From positions 1 to 33,559 of the forward strand of contig JAUNPU010000037.1 in the NCBI GenBank assembly GCA_030536555.1: a stretch of 33,559 nt of DNA. The letters run 5' to 3'. The notes under the pieces were generated by a model. It was not told the origin of the DNA. It saw only the letters and a program-made list of their open reading frames with translations, and ran no database searches. Within the stretch, counting starts at the first letter, position 1. Each line of letters begins with the position of its first letter. Both the position numbers and the translations under genes were made by a program. Positions 1-7,095 of this stretch are shown piece by piece. This DNA comes from Eubacteriales bacterium (GTDB lineage Bacteria > Bacillota > Clostridia > Lachnospirales > Lachnospiraceae).

Positions 1-876
1 TCCATCATCCTCATCCTCATCATCCTCTCCATCATCATCCCGCATCGCATCTCCCGGCTTCCTCTGCACAGTCTCCCCTGGAACAGATACCGGCACCTGG
101 ATCCGGACTGCCGGCTTCGCCTGTTCTCCAGCCCCTGTCGCCTTATCCATTCCATTTTCACCTGCTGCCGAATCGCTATTATCCTGCTCACCTGCTTCCA
201 AATCGCCCTTCTCCTTTTCCTGCTCCTCCGCTTCTGTTCCGGCTCCGCCCTGCTGGAGAATCTCAATTTCAACCTCTACACGTCCGCGCAGATGCTCTGT
301 CACGCCGCTTCTAAGTTCCAGCCCGTATTCCTGAAACTCCGCCTCTTTGGGCGTATCAATCACAAATGACACCTGCCCGCCTGCTGACAGAAATCCCATC
401 TCGATTGCCCGGTCAATCAGTTCATCTGCAACCGTCACCTTATCCTTGCCTTTTCCTGTATAGCCTTCCAGCAGTTCTGCACCGTCTTCATTGGCTCCGC
501 TCAGCTTCACCACAGTACCTCTCCGGTTCAGGCTGATTTCAACCTTCGGATTGATTGTCATAAGAATGGAAGCATGCACTGCAAGATACTGCTGGTAATA
601 CCCTATGCCAAACACCATCAGAAAGCAGGCTGCTACTGCCGCCACACTGCCAAGCCGCCAAATCCGCCTGCGCGAATTCCGCTCCCCAGGTCTCATCGGT
701 ATCAGCCCCGCTCCCCCGGTCTGAACGCCGCCAGCCGCACTTTCATCCCGCATCAGCACCGGCTCCTCCACGGTCTGCCCCACTTCATAATGCAGATTCG
801 CCGCATTCACAAAACGCCCCTCCTCATCGAGAAGCACTGCATAGCTGGTATGGCACTCCATCACGAGATATTTCAT
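1..876 (-). CDS. RsgI-like anti-sigma factor, membrane-anchored (3' end cut by window edge)
   Basis: The frame is open from the ATG at 876 to the window edge, giving 292 residues without the true C-terminus. Residues 1-40 look like the cytoplasmic RsgI N-terminal domain that binds SigI. A single membrane segment lies near residues 73-93, after an Arg-rich stretch. The next part (about 107-215) matches the extracytoplasmic region usual in clostridial SigI anti-sigma proteins. After residue 215 it becomes low-complexity and acidic (Glu/Asp/Ala/Gly), ending in a run of Asp and Glu at the edge. The start ATG overlaps the sigI stop as ATGA, so translation is probably coupled. By family knowledge it would hold SigI inactive at the membrane until an outside signal arrives. 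The sensing domain, if any, lies outside the window. Confidence 0.85.
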   Translation of the reverse strand, partial: MKYLVMECHTSYAVLLDEEGRFVNAANLHYEVGQTVEEPVLMRDESAAGGVQTGGAGLIPMRPGERNSRRRIWRLGSVAAVAACFLMVFGIGYYQQYLAVHASILMTINPKVEISLNRRGTVVKLSGANEDGAELLEGYTGKGKDKVTVADELIDRAIEMGFLSAGGQVSFVIDTPKEAEFQEYGLELRSGVTEHLRGRVEVEIEILQQGGAGTEAEEQEKEKGDLEAGEQDNSDSAAGENGMDKATGAGEQAKPAVRIQVPVSVPGETVQRKPGDAMRDDDGEDDEDEDDG

Positions 877-1595
877 ACTGCCGTACCTCCTTTCCACACC
901 TGCTTCAAATGTCCGCGTATAATCTCATATCCATTGGTATAGATCAGCAGCAGCGCCGCCACATAGCTTCGATGCCGCTCCAGAGTCTTGCGCTCCGTAC
1001 CGCTGCCTTTCACAAGCTGCGCCAGCGGCAGGCGCTTTGTCCGCAGGAAGTCCTCCAGCAATCCCGGATGCTCTCTTGCGTACTGAATCGCCTTCCGGCA
1101 GGCATCCAGCGTCCGCTGCTGGCGCGGACAGTTGTCCGACACATCCGTAAGGCTGATGCCAAATGACTTCATCTGCCGGGACAGCTCTTCAATCTCCGCA
1201 CGGGTGGCGTCCCGCATAATCATTTCCTCGCTGTGATTGGACTCATCCGCCAGAGTGTCCGCAATCGATCTGTCATCCTCCCCCTGGGGCTCATCCAGGG
1301 AGAGCATCCCGCCGTGACGCTGCTCTTTCCGACAGTAGTCAATCAGCCTGCTTTTGATCAGCAGCGCCGCATAGCTTAAGAATGCCCCACGCCCCCGGGA
1401 ATACCCACGGATTGCCTCATGGAATGCAATCATGGCAATGCTCAGCTCGTCATCGCTCTCCGACGGCGGTCGATGGAGGAATCTGGCTGTTTCTGATTTG
1501 ATAAACGGCATATAATCCTCGATCAGCCGGTCTGCCGCCTGCATATTTTCTTTTGCTTTATATACCTGCTGAATGATCTGGTGTTCCCGCTCCAT
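873..1595 (-). CDS. sigI: RNA polymerase sigma factor SigI
   Basis: 240 aa, normal length for SigI. An N-terminal sigma-70 region 2 contains the family-typical block around residues 48-90, DDELSIAMIAFHEAI followed by FLSYAALLIKSRLIDYCRKE. The C-terminal half (about 135-230) is the SigI-specific DNA-binding part. The start ATG at 1595 has GGGGAGGG upstream at good spacing. It is the first gene of a two-gene unit with the RsgI-like anti-sigma gene, overlapping it by 4 nt. SigI family members direct heat or envelope-stress genes in Bacillus and polysaccharide-degradation genes in cellulolytic clostridia. Whether this one controls the pectin genes downstream cannot be told from the sequence. Confidence 0.92.
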   Translation of the reverse strand: MEREHQIIQQVYKAKENMQAADRLIEDYMPFIKSETARFLHRPPSESDDELSIAMIAFHEAIRGYSRGRGAFLSYAALLIKSRLIDYCRKEQRHGGMLSLDEPQGEDDRSIADTLADESNHSEEMIMRDATRAEIEELSRQMKSFGISLTDVSDNCPRQQRTLDACRKAIQYAREHPGLLEDFLRTKRLPLAQLVKGSGTERKTLERHRSYVAALLLIYTNGYEIIRGHLKQVWKGGTAV

Positions 1596-1969
1596 TGATC
1601 AGTCCCTCCCCTGTATACAGATTACGCTCCCGGTCATCAAAAACCGGGGTAATAGCTCAAAATAATTTTTAATGTGTACTTATCCAATATAAGTGTACCT
1701 GTATTTTGTAAAATTTCCAATAAATTCAGGTAAAATCGGTGTAAACTCTGCCACCTCTTTACCAGAATACAGGCACCCAGATAATATTTCCCCTCAAAAC
1801 ACCAAAAGCATGCCCGAGAACTGCAATGGATAATTCACTGCCTCTGTCAGTGCGAAGGAATCGGAAGTCCAGAAAGCGGCAGCCAGAGAAAAAATCCGCA
1901 CTATATTTCCGGGGACGAATGAAGTATAATGAAGTCAAGGGCAAATATGAATTTGCAAAGGAGAAAATC
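1596..1969. other. Intergenic region between sigI and the acetyltransferase gene
   Basis: AT-rich divergent spacer with no convincing gene. It holds a short hairpin, CCCGGT / ACCGGG (1629-1634 and 1643-1648), which would lie in the sigI leader, and an inverted repeat ACTTAT-ccaat-ATAAGT (1678-1694). One of these may mark the sigI promoter/operator, but I see no good sigma-A promoter. The open frame upstream of 1970 on the plus strand is not supported as coding. Confidence 0.4.
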
Positions 1970-2488
1970 ATGATTAGAATAGCAACCAGAAATGACGTTG
2001 ACAGCATTGTAAAAATATATGAACATATACACGATGCAGAAGAAGCAGGTGAAGCAGTCGTAGGGTGGGATAGAAATGTATATCCGACTTATCAAACTGC
2101 GTTAGAAAGTGTTATAAAAGGAGATATGTTTGTAGAGGAAGACAAGGATATTATCGTTGCTGCAGGAAGAATAAACCAGGAGCAGGTGAAGGAATATGCA
2201 GAATGTCCGTGGTTATATCAGGCAGCCGATCATGAAGTAATGGTACTTCATACGCTAGTGGTAGATCCATATATCAAAGGGAAAGGATATGGTTCTGCAT
2301 TTGTTAAATTCTATGAAGAGTATGCACGATCCAGAAACTGTCATACTTTACGGATTGATACAAACGAAAAGAACATACCAGCCAGAAGGTTTTATCAAAA
2401 GCTTGGTTTTAGAGAGGCTGGATTCGTACTCTGCAATTTCAATGGAATCGATGGAGTGCGATTAGTGTGTTTGGAGAAAAAGCTTTAA
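1970..2488 (+). CDS. GNAT family N-acetyltransferase
   Basis: 172 aa from the ATG at 1970, chosen because GCAAAGGAG lies just upstream and the protein then begins with the standard GNAT opening MIRIATRNDVDSIVKIY. The acetyl-CoA-binding motif A is visible near residue 98 onward (VVDPYIKGKGYGSAFV), and the C-terminal NIPARRFYQKLGFREAGF is also typical. It would transfer an acetyl group from acetyl-CoA to an unknown amine. The gene is clearly richer in A/T, especially at third codon positions, than the flanking genes and has no functional tie to them, so recent acquisition is possible. It appears to be a single-gene unit. Substrate unknown. Confidence 0.88.
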   Translation: MIRIATRNDVDSIVKIYEHIHDAEEAGEAVVGWDRNVYPTYQTALESVIKGDMFVEEDKDIIVAAGRINQEQVKEYAECPWLYQAADHEVMVLHTLVVDPYIKGKGYGSAFVKFYEEYARSRNCHTLRIDTNEKNIPARRFYQKLGFREAGFVLCNFNGIDGVRLVCLEKKL

Positions 2489-2645
2489 TTATCGGCTGAG
2501 ACAATCAAGGATCAAGGGTATTTTAATGGAAAAGCATACGTTTTTTCTATCATAATGGATATATGCAATTGAAATAGTTAAGGGGATGGTGAAAAAACCA
2601 GGAATCAGAAAACGCGTCACCAGCGCGTTTCCCGATATGCATGGC

Positions 2646-2694
2646 AACAAAAGAACGCAGGACATATCCACCCAAATGAATACATCCTGCGTTC
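2646..2694 (-). terminator. Rho-independent terminator after the PPi-PFK gene
   Basis: On the minus strand, 20 nt past the PPi-PFK stop, GAACGCAGGA pairs with TCCTGCGTTC (10 bp, arms 2685-2694 and 2653-2662, 22-nt loop) and is followed by TTTTGTT. A second small hairpin, AAACGCG / CGCGTTT, lies at 2610-2630 without a T tract. Confidence 0.7.
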
Positions 2695-2713
2695 CGCAGT
2701 CAAATCTTATGTT

Positions 2714-3964
2714 TTACTTTCTGTAAGAAGCATCCTCTAACCGCAGATGTCTCGGCAGACCGTCTACCATCATCGGAGTCAGCTCAGCCTGGATCAGCGG
2801 ACGAACATAGTTCATGAAGTCCTCAGTCACATAGTTGCCTTCCTCATTGATCCACTCTCTCGGAACCTTCTTCTCGATGTTGGCAATCTTATGTACATCG
2901 TAGATGTCGGTCACGCACAGGTACGGATCGTCCGATACTCTCTTTAAGATGATCATCTTGCCGGTCTCGCCCTCAAATGCAGCCTTCACAGCTGCACCGC
3001 CTACCTGGTAAGCCTCGGTGATGTCCACACGGCCTACGATGTGAGATGCGCAGCGCTGTAAGGAGTTGAACTCGATGGCTCTGGTCTTGCAGCCTACTTC
3101 CTTGGAGATTTTCTCTGCCAGGAAGCGTGCCGTACCGGTCAGCTGACGATGTCCGAATGCATCCACATAGTCGATGTTGTCGGTCAGCTCGCAGACATAT
3201 CTGCCGTCAGCTACCTTCACACCCTCGGAGATTGCAACAACCACAGATTTTTTCTTCTTGTGGATGTCAGCGATGGTCTGCATGAACTGATCTACATCAA
3301 AGGTGATCTCCGGCAGGAACAGAAGATCCGGACCCTCACAGTCCTCACCGGTTGCCAGTGCAGCCGCACCGGTCAGCCATCCTGCGTTACGACCCATGAT
3401 CTCGATCAGGGTTACGTTCTGCTGATCGTATACCAGACCGTCGCGGATGATCTCCTTGGTAATGGAAGCGATGTACTTTGCAGCACTTCCGAAGCCTGGA
3501 GTGTGGTCCGTAACAGCCAGATCGTTGTCGATGGTCTTCGGCACACCCATGAAGCGGATCTTGCTGCCGTTTAAGATAGCATAGTCAGACAGCTTCTTGA
3601 TGGTATCCATGGAGTCATTGCCGCCGATGTAGAAGAAATACTCTACCTCCAGCTTGTCCAGGATCTCGAAAATCTTGTCATACACTTCCCGGTTGTCCTT
3701 GATCTCCGGCAGTTTGTAACGGCAGGAACCCAGGAAAGAAGACGGCGTTCTCTTTAAGAGATCGATATCCAGATCGCTGCGGATGTGCTCGGATAAGTCT
3801 ACGACCTTCTCCTCTAACAGACCCTGAACACCGTGCAGCATACCGTATACCTTTTTGGCACCACGGTCTCTTGCAGTCTTGTAAACGCCTGCAAGGCTGG
3901 AGTTGATGACTGCGGTCGGACCGCCGGACTGACCTACGATTACGTTACCCATTACTGATTTCAT
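2714..3964 (-). CDS. Pyrophosphate-dependent 6-phosphofructokinase (PPi-PFK)
   Basis: 416 aa, phosphofructokinase family. It interconverts fructose-6-phosphate and fructose-1,6-bisphosphate in the cytoplasm. The phosphate-donor loop reads GGNDSMDT (114-121) where ATP enzymes have GGDGS, and the catalytic segment reads PKTIDND (142-148) rather than PGTIDND. Both are classic signs that PPi is the donor. MGRNAGW further on belongs to the sugar-phosphate site. The start ATG at 3964 has AGGGGGAC at good spacing. It is the last gene of the kdgK-like/pfk unit and is followed by a terminator. Because the PPi reaction is reversible it could serve glycolysis or gluconeogenesis; growth on uronates, which enter at pyruvate and triose phosphate, would need the latter (inference). 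Confidence 0.9.
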   Translation of the reverse strand: MKSVMGNVIVGQSGGPTAVINSSLAGVYKTARDRGAKKVYGMLHGVQGLLEEKVVDLSEHIRSDLDIDLLKRTPSSFLGSCRYKLPEIKDNREVYDKIFEILDKLEVEYFFYIGGNDSMDTIKKLSDYAILNGSKIRFMGVPKTIDNDLAVTDHTPGFGSAAKYIASITKEIIRDGLVYDQQNVTLIEIMGRNAGWLTGAAALATGEDCEGPDLLFLPEITFDVDQFMQTIADIHKKKKSVVVAISEGVKVADGRYVCELTDNIDYVDAFGHRQLTGTARFLAEKISKEVGCKTRAIEFNSLQRCASHIVGRVDITEAYQVGGAAVKAAFEGETGKMIILKRVSDDPYLCVTDIYDVHKIANIEKKVPREWINEEGNYVTEDFMNYVRPLIQAELTPMMVDGLPRHLRLEDASYRK

Positions 3965-3989
3965 AACATTTGTCCCCCTGTTTGATTTA

Positions 3990-4055
3990 TTTCGGGCGCT
4001 TTCCTTACCTTTTGCAAAGCGTACCCGGTGTATTACCTCCCGGATTGTCCGGGTA
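3990..4055 (-). promoter_or_regulatory. PPi-PFK leader: overlapping palindromes and a 13-mer shared with the kdgA promoter
   Basis: The 99-nt gap between the kinase and PPi-PFK genes holds two mutually exclusive hairpins: CCCGGA-ttg-TCCGGG (4039-4053), and TACCCGG (4022-4028) with CCGGGTA (4049-4055). There is no T tract. On the minus strand AAAGCGCCCGAAA (3990-4002) is identical to the sequence inside the kdgA promoter spacer at 7067-7079. I find no convincing -35/-10 pair. The gap may be a processing or regulatory leader. Confidence 0.3.
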
Positions 4056-4063
4056 AGTTTCCA

Positions 4064-5095
4064 TTATCGTGCCATCTCAAGCTGCGGTCCCTTGCTGTTG
4101 TGTGCCTTGATGATCGTGTCGATCTCATCTAAACTGGATGACGGCAGGTCTCCCGGAATCGTATTCTTAACAGCACTTGTTGCATTGCCATACTGAATTG
4201 CCTTTGCACAGTCAAAGTCATTTGCCAGCAGACCATACAGTGCACCGGAAATATAAGCGTCGCCGCTTCCGATACGGTCTACCACCTCGATATCCCGGTA
4301 AGGCTCCTCCTCAAAGAAGCAGTCCTTCTTCGCGTCGTACATGACGGAACCGAAGGTATGGCGCTTCGGGCTGTGTACGATTCGCTGGGTTGCTGCCACG
4401 ATGGAGATCGGATACTCCTCCGTGAAGCTCTTCATCATCTCTCTGGCGGTGCCGGTCTTTCCAAAGGTCAGACGTGCCGTGTCCTCGGAGCAGAAGAATA
4501 TGTCCACGTAAGGCAGAATCTGCTCGATGCAGGCTTTTGCCTCCTCGCCGGTCCACAGATTGCCGCGGAAGTTGACATCGAAGGATACCAGCGTTCCAGC
4601 CGCCTTGAACCGCTTGATCATCTCAATGGTGGTCTCCCGGATCTTCGGGTTCAGCGCCAGTGTGATGCCGCTGGTGTGGAAGCAGCGAGTCGCCCCGTAT
4701 ACATCCTCCGGAATCTCATCGATGCTCAGAGAATAGAAGGAACTGTTGCTTCGGTCATAAATAACCTTCGGCTTTCTCGGATATGCGCCGTTCTCGTAGA
4801 AGTAGATTCCCACGCGGGCATTGGGTGAGTTGTCATAGATGAAATAGTCATCGCTGACGCCGTAGGAACGAATCTTTCCTTTCATGAACGTTCCCATATC
4901 GTGGGAAGGCAGTCTGGAAATGATGCCCGTATGCAGCCCCAGAAGCGCTACACCTACAGCCACATTCAGCTCTGCGCCGCCTACCTGCTTGACGAAGGTA
5001 TCGCCGCGCACCAGACGGTCATTATTTGGCGGAGACAGACGCAAAAGCACCTGTCCGAATGTCAGTAAATCAAAATTTCTGTTCTGTTCCATCAT
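4064..5095 (-). CDS. PfkB-family sugar kinase, KdgK-like (2-keto-3-deoxygluconate kinase paralogue)
   Basis: 343 aa from the ATG at 5095. The ATG two codons earlier (5101) directly abuts the AGGAAAGG ribosome-binding site and is too close. The pfkB fold is clear: an N-terminal substrate region with GGAELNVAVG, SFDVNFRGNLW in the middle (as in KdgK), and the C-terminal GSGDAY with the catalytic Asp near residue 279. It is clearly diverged from the neighbouring KdgK (GGGDSFAAG). The predicted reaction is ATP-dependent phosphorylation of 2-keto-3-deoxygluconate or a related keto-deoxy acid. It has its own promoter, with a perfect palindrome in the leader, and a strong terminator separates it from kdgA-kdgK, so it is probably induced separately. 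2-keto-3-deoxygalactonate is another possible substrate. Confidence 0.82.
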   Translation of the reverse strand: MMEQNRNFDLLTFGQVLLRLSPPNNDRLVRGDTFVKQVGGAELNVAVGVALLGLHTGIISRLPSHDMGTFMKGKIRSYGVSDDYFIYDNSPNARVGIYFYENGAYPRKPKVIYDRSNSSFYSLSIDEIPEDVYGATRCFHTSGITLALNPKIRETTIEMIKRFKAAGTLVSFDVNFRGNLWTGEEAKACIEQILPYVDIFFCSEDTARLTFGKTGTAREMMKSFTEEYPISIVAATQRIVHSPKRHTFGSVMYDAKKDCFFEEEPYRDIEVVDRIGSGDAYISGALYGLLANDFDCAKAIQYGNATSAVKNTIPGDLPSSSLDEIDTIIKAHNSKGPQLEMAR

Positions 5096-5121
5096 CTTCA
5101 TCCTTTCCTGTAAGGCTGTAT

Positions 5122-5136
5122 CTTGTCTCAGACAAG
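5122..5136. promoter_or_regulatory. Perfect palindrome in the leader of the KdgK-like kinase gene
   Basis: CTTGTCT-C-AGACAAG is a perfect 7+1+7 palindrome between the -10 element at 5161-5166 and the ribosome-binding site. Its length and TTGT...ACAA form resemble operators of FadR-subfamily GntR regulators, which often control uronate genes. No GntR gene is in the window, so the binding protein is unknown. It could also be an RNA hairpin. Confidence 0.5.
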
Positions 5137-5160
5137 CTGTCCTGATTCTTTTCTGTGAAG

Positions 5161-5189
5161 ATTATAACAAACTCTGCATAGATAAAATG
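5161..5189 (-). promoter_or_regulatory. Extended -10 promoter of the KdgK-like kinase gene
   Basis: Minus strand TG-T-TATAAT has a perfect -10 at 5161-5166 with an extended TG. At 17-bp spacing the -35 would be CATTTT (5184-5189), a poor match that lies in the end of the long palindrome at 5184-5220. The extended -10 would compensate for the weak -35. Confidence 0.6.
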
Positions 5190-5220
5190 GCTAATTTCTG
5201 TGTCAGAAATTAGCCATTTT
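5184..5220. terminator. Perfect 17-bp palindrome: terminator after kdgK, abutting the next promoter
   Basis: AAAATGGCTAATTTCTG (5184-5200) and its exact reverse complement (5204-5220) are separated by TGT. The stem ends in T runs on both strands, as in a bidirectional intrinsic terminator, and it lies 49 nt past the kdgK stop. The 3-nt loop and perfect symmetry also suit a DNA operator, and the palindrome overlaps the -35 position of the next promoter. Confidence 0.75.
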
Positions 5221-5269
5221 GGTTGTATGAACTTATGTCAGTGGTAATTCCCGTCTGATTGCAGAGAAA

Positions 5270-6301
5270 TTATCTCTGTACACGACCTGAACCGTCGCCG
5301 CCAGCCAGGTTCTCAACGTCTGCACGGGTAACCAGGTTGAAGTCGCCAGGAATGGTGTGCTTCAGAGCGGAAGCTGCTACTGCATACTCCAGAGCTGCCT
5401 TCATATCCTTGCCGTCTAACAGACCGCATACCAGACCTGCTGCGAAGGAGTCGCCGCCGCCTACACGGTCAACGATCGGGGTGATGGAGTACTTTTTGGA
5501 ATGATAGAACTCACGGGTCTTACCATCCATGATGCAAGCGGACCAGCCGTTGTTGGAAGCGCTGTAGCTCTCACGCAGGGAGCTGATGATGTACTTGAAG
5601 CCGAACTTGTCAGCCATCTGGTTGAAGATATCAACATAGCCGCCCAGCTCCAGATCACCGGAGGTAACGTCGGTGTTGCCCGGCTTGAAGCCCAGAACCT
5701 TCTCAGCGTCCTCTTCGTTGCCGATGCAAACGTCAACATACTGCATCAGGTTGGTCATGATCTTCTGTGCCTTCTCGGAAGACCACAGTTTCTTACGGAA
5801 GTTTAAGTCTACAGATACGGTTACGCCGTGAGCCTTTGCTGCCTTACAAGCTGCCTCGGTAACCTCTGCTGCCAGATCAGATACAGCCGGGGTAATACCG
5901 GTGAAGTGGAACCAGTCAGCATCCTTGAAGATCTCGTCGAAATCGAACTCATCTGCAGTTGCACAGGCAATAGCGGAGTTAGCACGATCGTAAACAACGT
6001 TGGAAGCTCTCATTGCAGAACCGGTCTCCAGGAAGTAGATGCCCAGTCTGTCGCCGCTGCGGGAGATGAACTTGGTACCTACGTTGTACTTTCTCAGAGC
6101 TGCTACTGCACAGTCACCGATCGGGTTAGCCGGAATAGCAGATACGAACTCTACGTCATGTCCATAGTTAGCCAGAGATACAGCTACGTTAGCCTCGCCG
6201 CCGCCGTAGTTGATATCAAACTCGTCTGCCTGGATGAATTTCTCGTTGTTCGGGGTAGATAATCTCAGCATGATCTCGCCCATGGTTACTACTTTTGCCA
6301 T
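5270..6301 (-). CDS. kdgK: 2-keto-3-deoxygluconate kinase
   Basis: 343 aa pfkB/ribokinase-family protein, usual KdgK length. It phosphorylates 2-keto-3-deoxygluconate to KDPG using ATP in the cytoplasm, the last activation step before aldol cleavage. Visible motifs are the N-terminal GGGEANVAVSLANYG (33-47), VSVDLNFRKKLW (162-173) and the C-terminal VGGGDSFAAG (280-289) with catalytic Asp284. The start ATG at 6301 has AAAGGAG at 9-nt spacing. It lies 30 nt after kdgA in one operon, transcribed from the strong promoter at 7057-7085 and ended by the palindromic terminator. Context and motifs make this the main KdgK of the locus. Confidence 0.93.
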   Translation of the reverse strand: MAKVVTMGEIMLRLSTPNNEKFIQADEFDINYGGGEANVAVSLANYGHDVEFVSAIPANPIGDCAVAALRKYNVGTKFISRSGDRLGIYFLETGSAMRASNVVYDRANSAIACATADEFDFDEIFKDADWFHFTGITPAVSDLAAEVTEAACKAAKAHGVTVSVDLNFRKKLWSSEKAQKIMTNLMQYVDVCIGNEEDAEKVLGFKPGNTDVTSGDLELGGYVDIFNQMADKFGFKYIISSLRESYSASNNGWSACIMDGKTREFYHSKKYSITPIVDRVGGGDSFAAGLVCGLLDGKDMKAALEYAVAASALKHTIPGDFNLVTRADVENLAGGDGSGRVQR

Positions 6302-6331
6302 TTTTCTATTCTCCTTTTATATGTTTAAGAT

Positions 6332-6982
6332 TTACTTACGTGCTGCTGCAACTGCTGCTACGAACTCCTGAGCCTTAGCGGTAACTGCTGCGAAGTCGCC
6401 GGTCTTAGCGCCCTTGGTCAGGCTGCTGCCGGTACCTACTGCGTATGCGCCAGCATTGATCCACTTGTCAACGTTGTCTACGTCAACACCGCCGGACGGC
6501 ATGAACTCACCCTGCGGCAGCGGTCCCTTGAAGGAGCTGATTGCGGACGGTCCTACAATGTTGCCCGGGAAGATCTTGATGATATCGCATCCTGCTTCCA
6601 GTGCGGTGATTGCTTCGGTTGGGGTCATAACGCCCGGCAGCATCGGCACTCTGTAGCGGTTGCAAAGCTTGATGGTCTCTACGTTTAAGCCCGGGCTTAC
6701 TACGTAGTTAGCGCCAGCCAGGATTACGGCTCTTGCGGTCTCCGGATCCAGAACGGTACCTGCACCGATGACAACCTTGTCGTTGTCTTTATACTTGTTA
6801 GCCATAGCTGCGATGAAGTCAACCGGGTTGCCCTCATCCATGGTCATGGTGATCTCAATGAAGTTGATGCCGCCTGCGATGATAGCGTCTACAACCTTCT
6901 CACCCTGCTCCAAGTTCTTTGCACGAACAACAGCTACAAGGCAGTCTTCTTTCATTCTTGCTAAAACCTGTTCTTTTTTCAT
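6332..6982 (-). CDS. kdgA: KDPG / 4-hydroxy-2-oxoglutarate aldolase
   Basis: 216 aa class I aldolase that cleaves 2-keto-3-deoxy-6-phosphogluconate to pyruvate and glyceraldehyde-3-phosphate. The catalytic Glu sits in NFIEITM, GAGTVL and VVSPG follow, and the Schiff-base Lys is in CDIIKIFPG (about residue 136 from this start). I chose the ATG at 6982 because AAGGAG is only 2 nt from the ATG at 6991 but 11 nt from this one; the longer form would add three residues. It is first gene of the kdgA-kdgK operon, directly downstream of a consensus sigma-A promoter and inverted-repeat operators, and next to an IclR regulator. Confidence 0.93.
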   Translation of the reverse strand: MKKEQVLARMKEDCLVAVVRAKNLEQGEKVVDAIIAGGINFIEITMTMDEGNPVDFIAAMANKYKDNDKVVIGAGTVLDPETARAVILAGANYVVSPGLNVETIKLCNRYRVPMLPGVMTPTEAITALEAGCDIIKIFPGNIVGPSAISSFKGPLPQGEFMPSGGVDVDNVDKWINAGAYAVGTGSSLTKGAKTGDFAAVTAKAQEFVAAVAAARK

Positions 6983-7011
6983 GATTCTCATTTCTCCTTC
7001 TCTTCTTTTTA

Positions 7012-7036
7012 TTCGTATATGCGAATGCGTTTCGCA
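7012..7036. promoter_or_regulatory. Inverted-repeat operator(s) in the kdgA leader
   Basis: TGCGAA-tgcgt-TTCGCA (7020-7036) is a perfect 6-bp inverted repeat. It overlaps a second one, TTCG-tatatg-CGAA (7012-7025). Both lie just downstream of the expected transcription start of the kdgA promoter, where a bound repressor would block transcription. The adjacent IclR gene is the obvious candidate for the binding protein (inference). Confidence 0.55.
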
Positions 7037-7056
7037 AATACAATTCTTATGACTTT

Positions 7057-7085
7057 ATATTAATCGTTTCGGGCGCTTTTGTCAA
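7057..7085 (-). promoter_or_regulatory. Sigma-A promoter of kdgA-kdgK
   Basis: Minus strand TTGACA (7080-7085), 17-bp spacer, TAATAT (7057-7062): near-consensus. It sits only about 10 bp beyond the iclR stop, so kdgA-kdgK can be transcribed independently of iclR. The spacer contains the AAAGCGCCCGAAA 13-mer shared with the PPi-PFK leader. Confidence 0.75.
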
Positions 7086-7095
7086 CAGGTATTTC

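Noticed and set aside
1..45. Trinucleotide-like repeat at the left edge as a microsatellite
   Set aside because: It is the coding sequence of the acidic Asp/Glu tail of the RsgI-like protein, in frame.
1759..2007. Small minus-strand frame (82 codons) upstream of the acetyltransferase
   Set aside because: It overlaps the acetyltransferase start, and no ribosome-binding site or family feature is visible.
2489..2671. Small minus-strand frame between the acetyltransferase and PPi-PFK genes
   Set aside because: It overlaps the terminator hairpin and has no ribosome-binding site.
6992..7095. Riboswitch or tRNA in the kdgA upstream gap
   Set aside because: The gap is fully accounted for by a consensus promoter and inverted-repeat operators; no cloverleaf or known aptamer pattern is seen. 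No tRNA or rRNA gene was recognised anywhere in the window.
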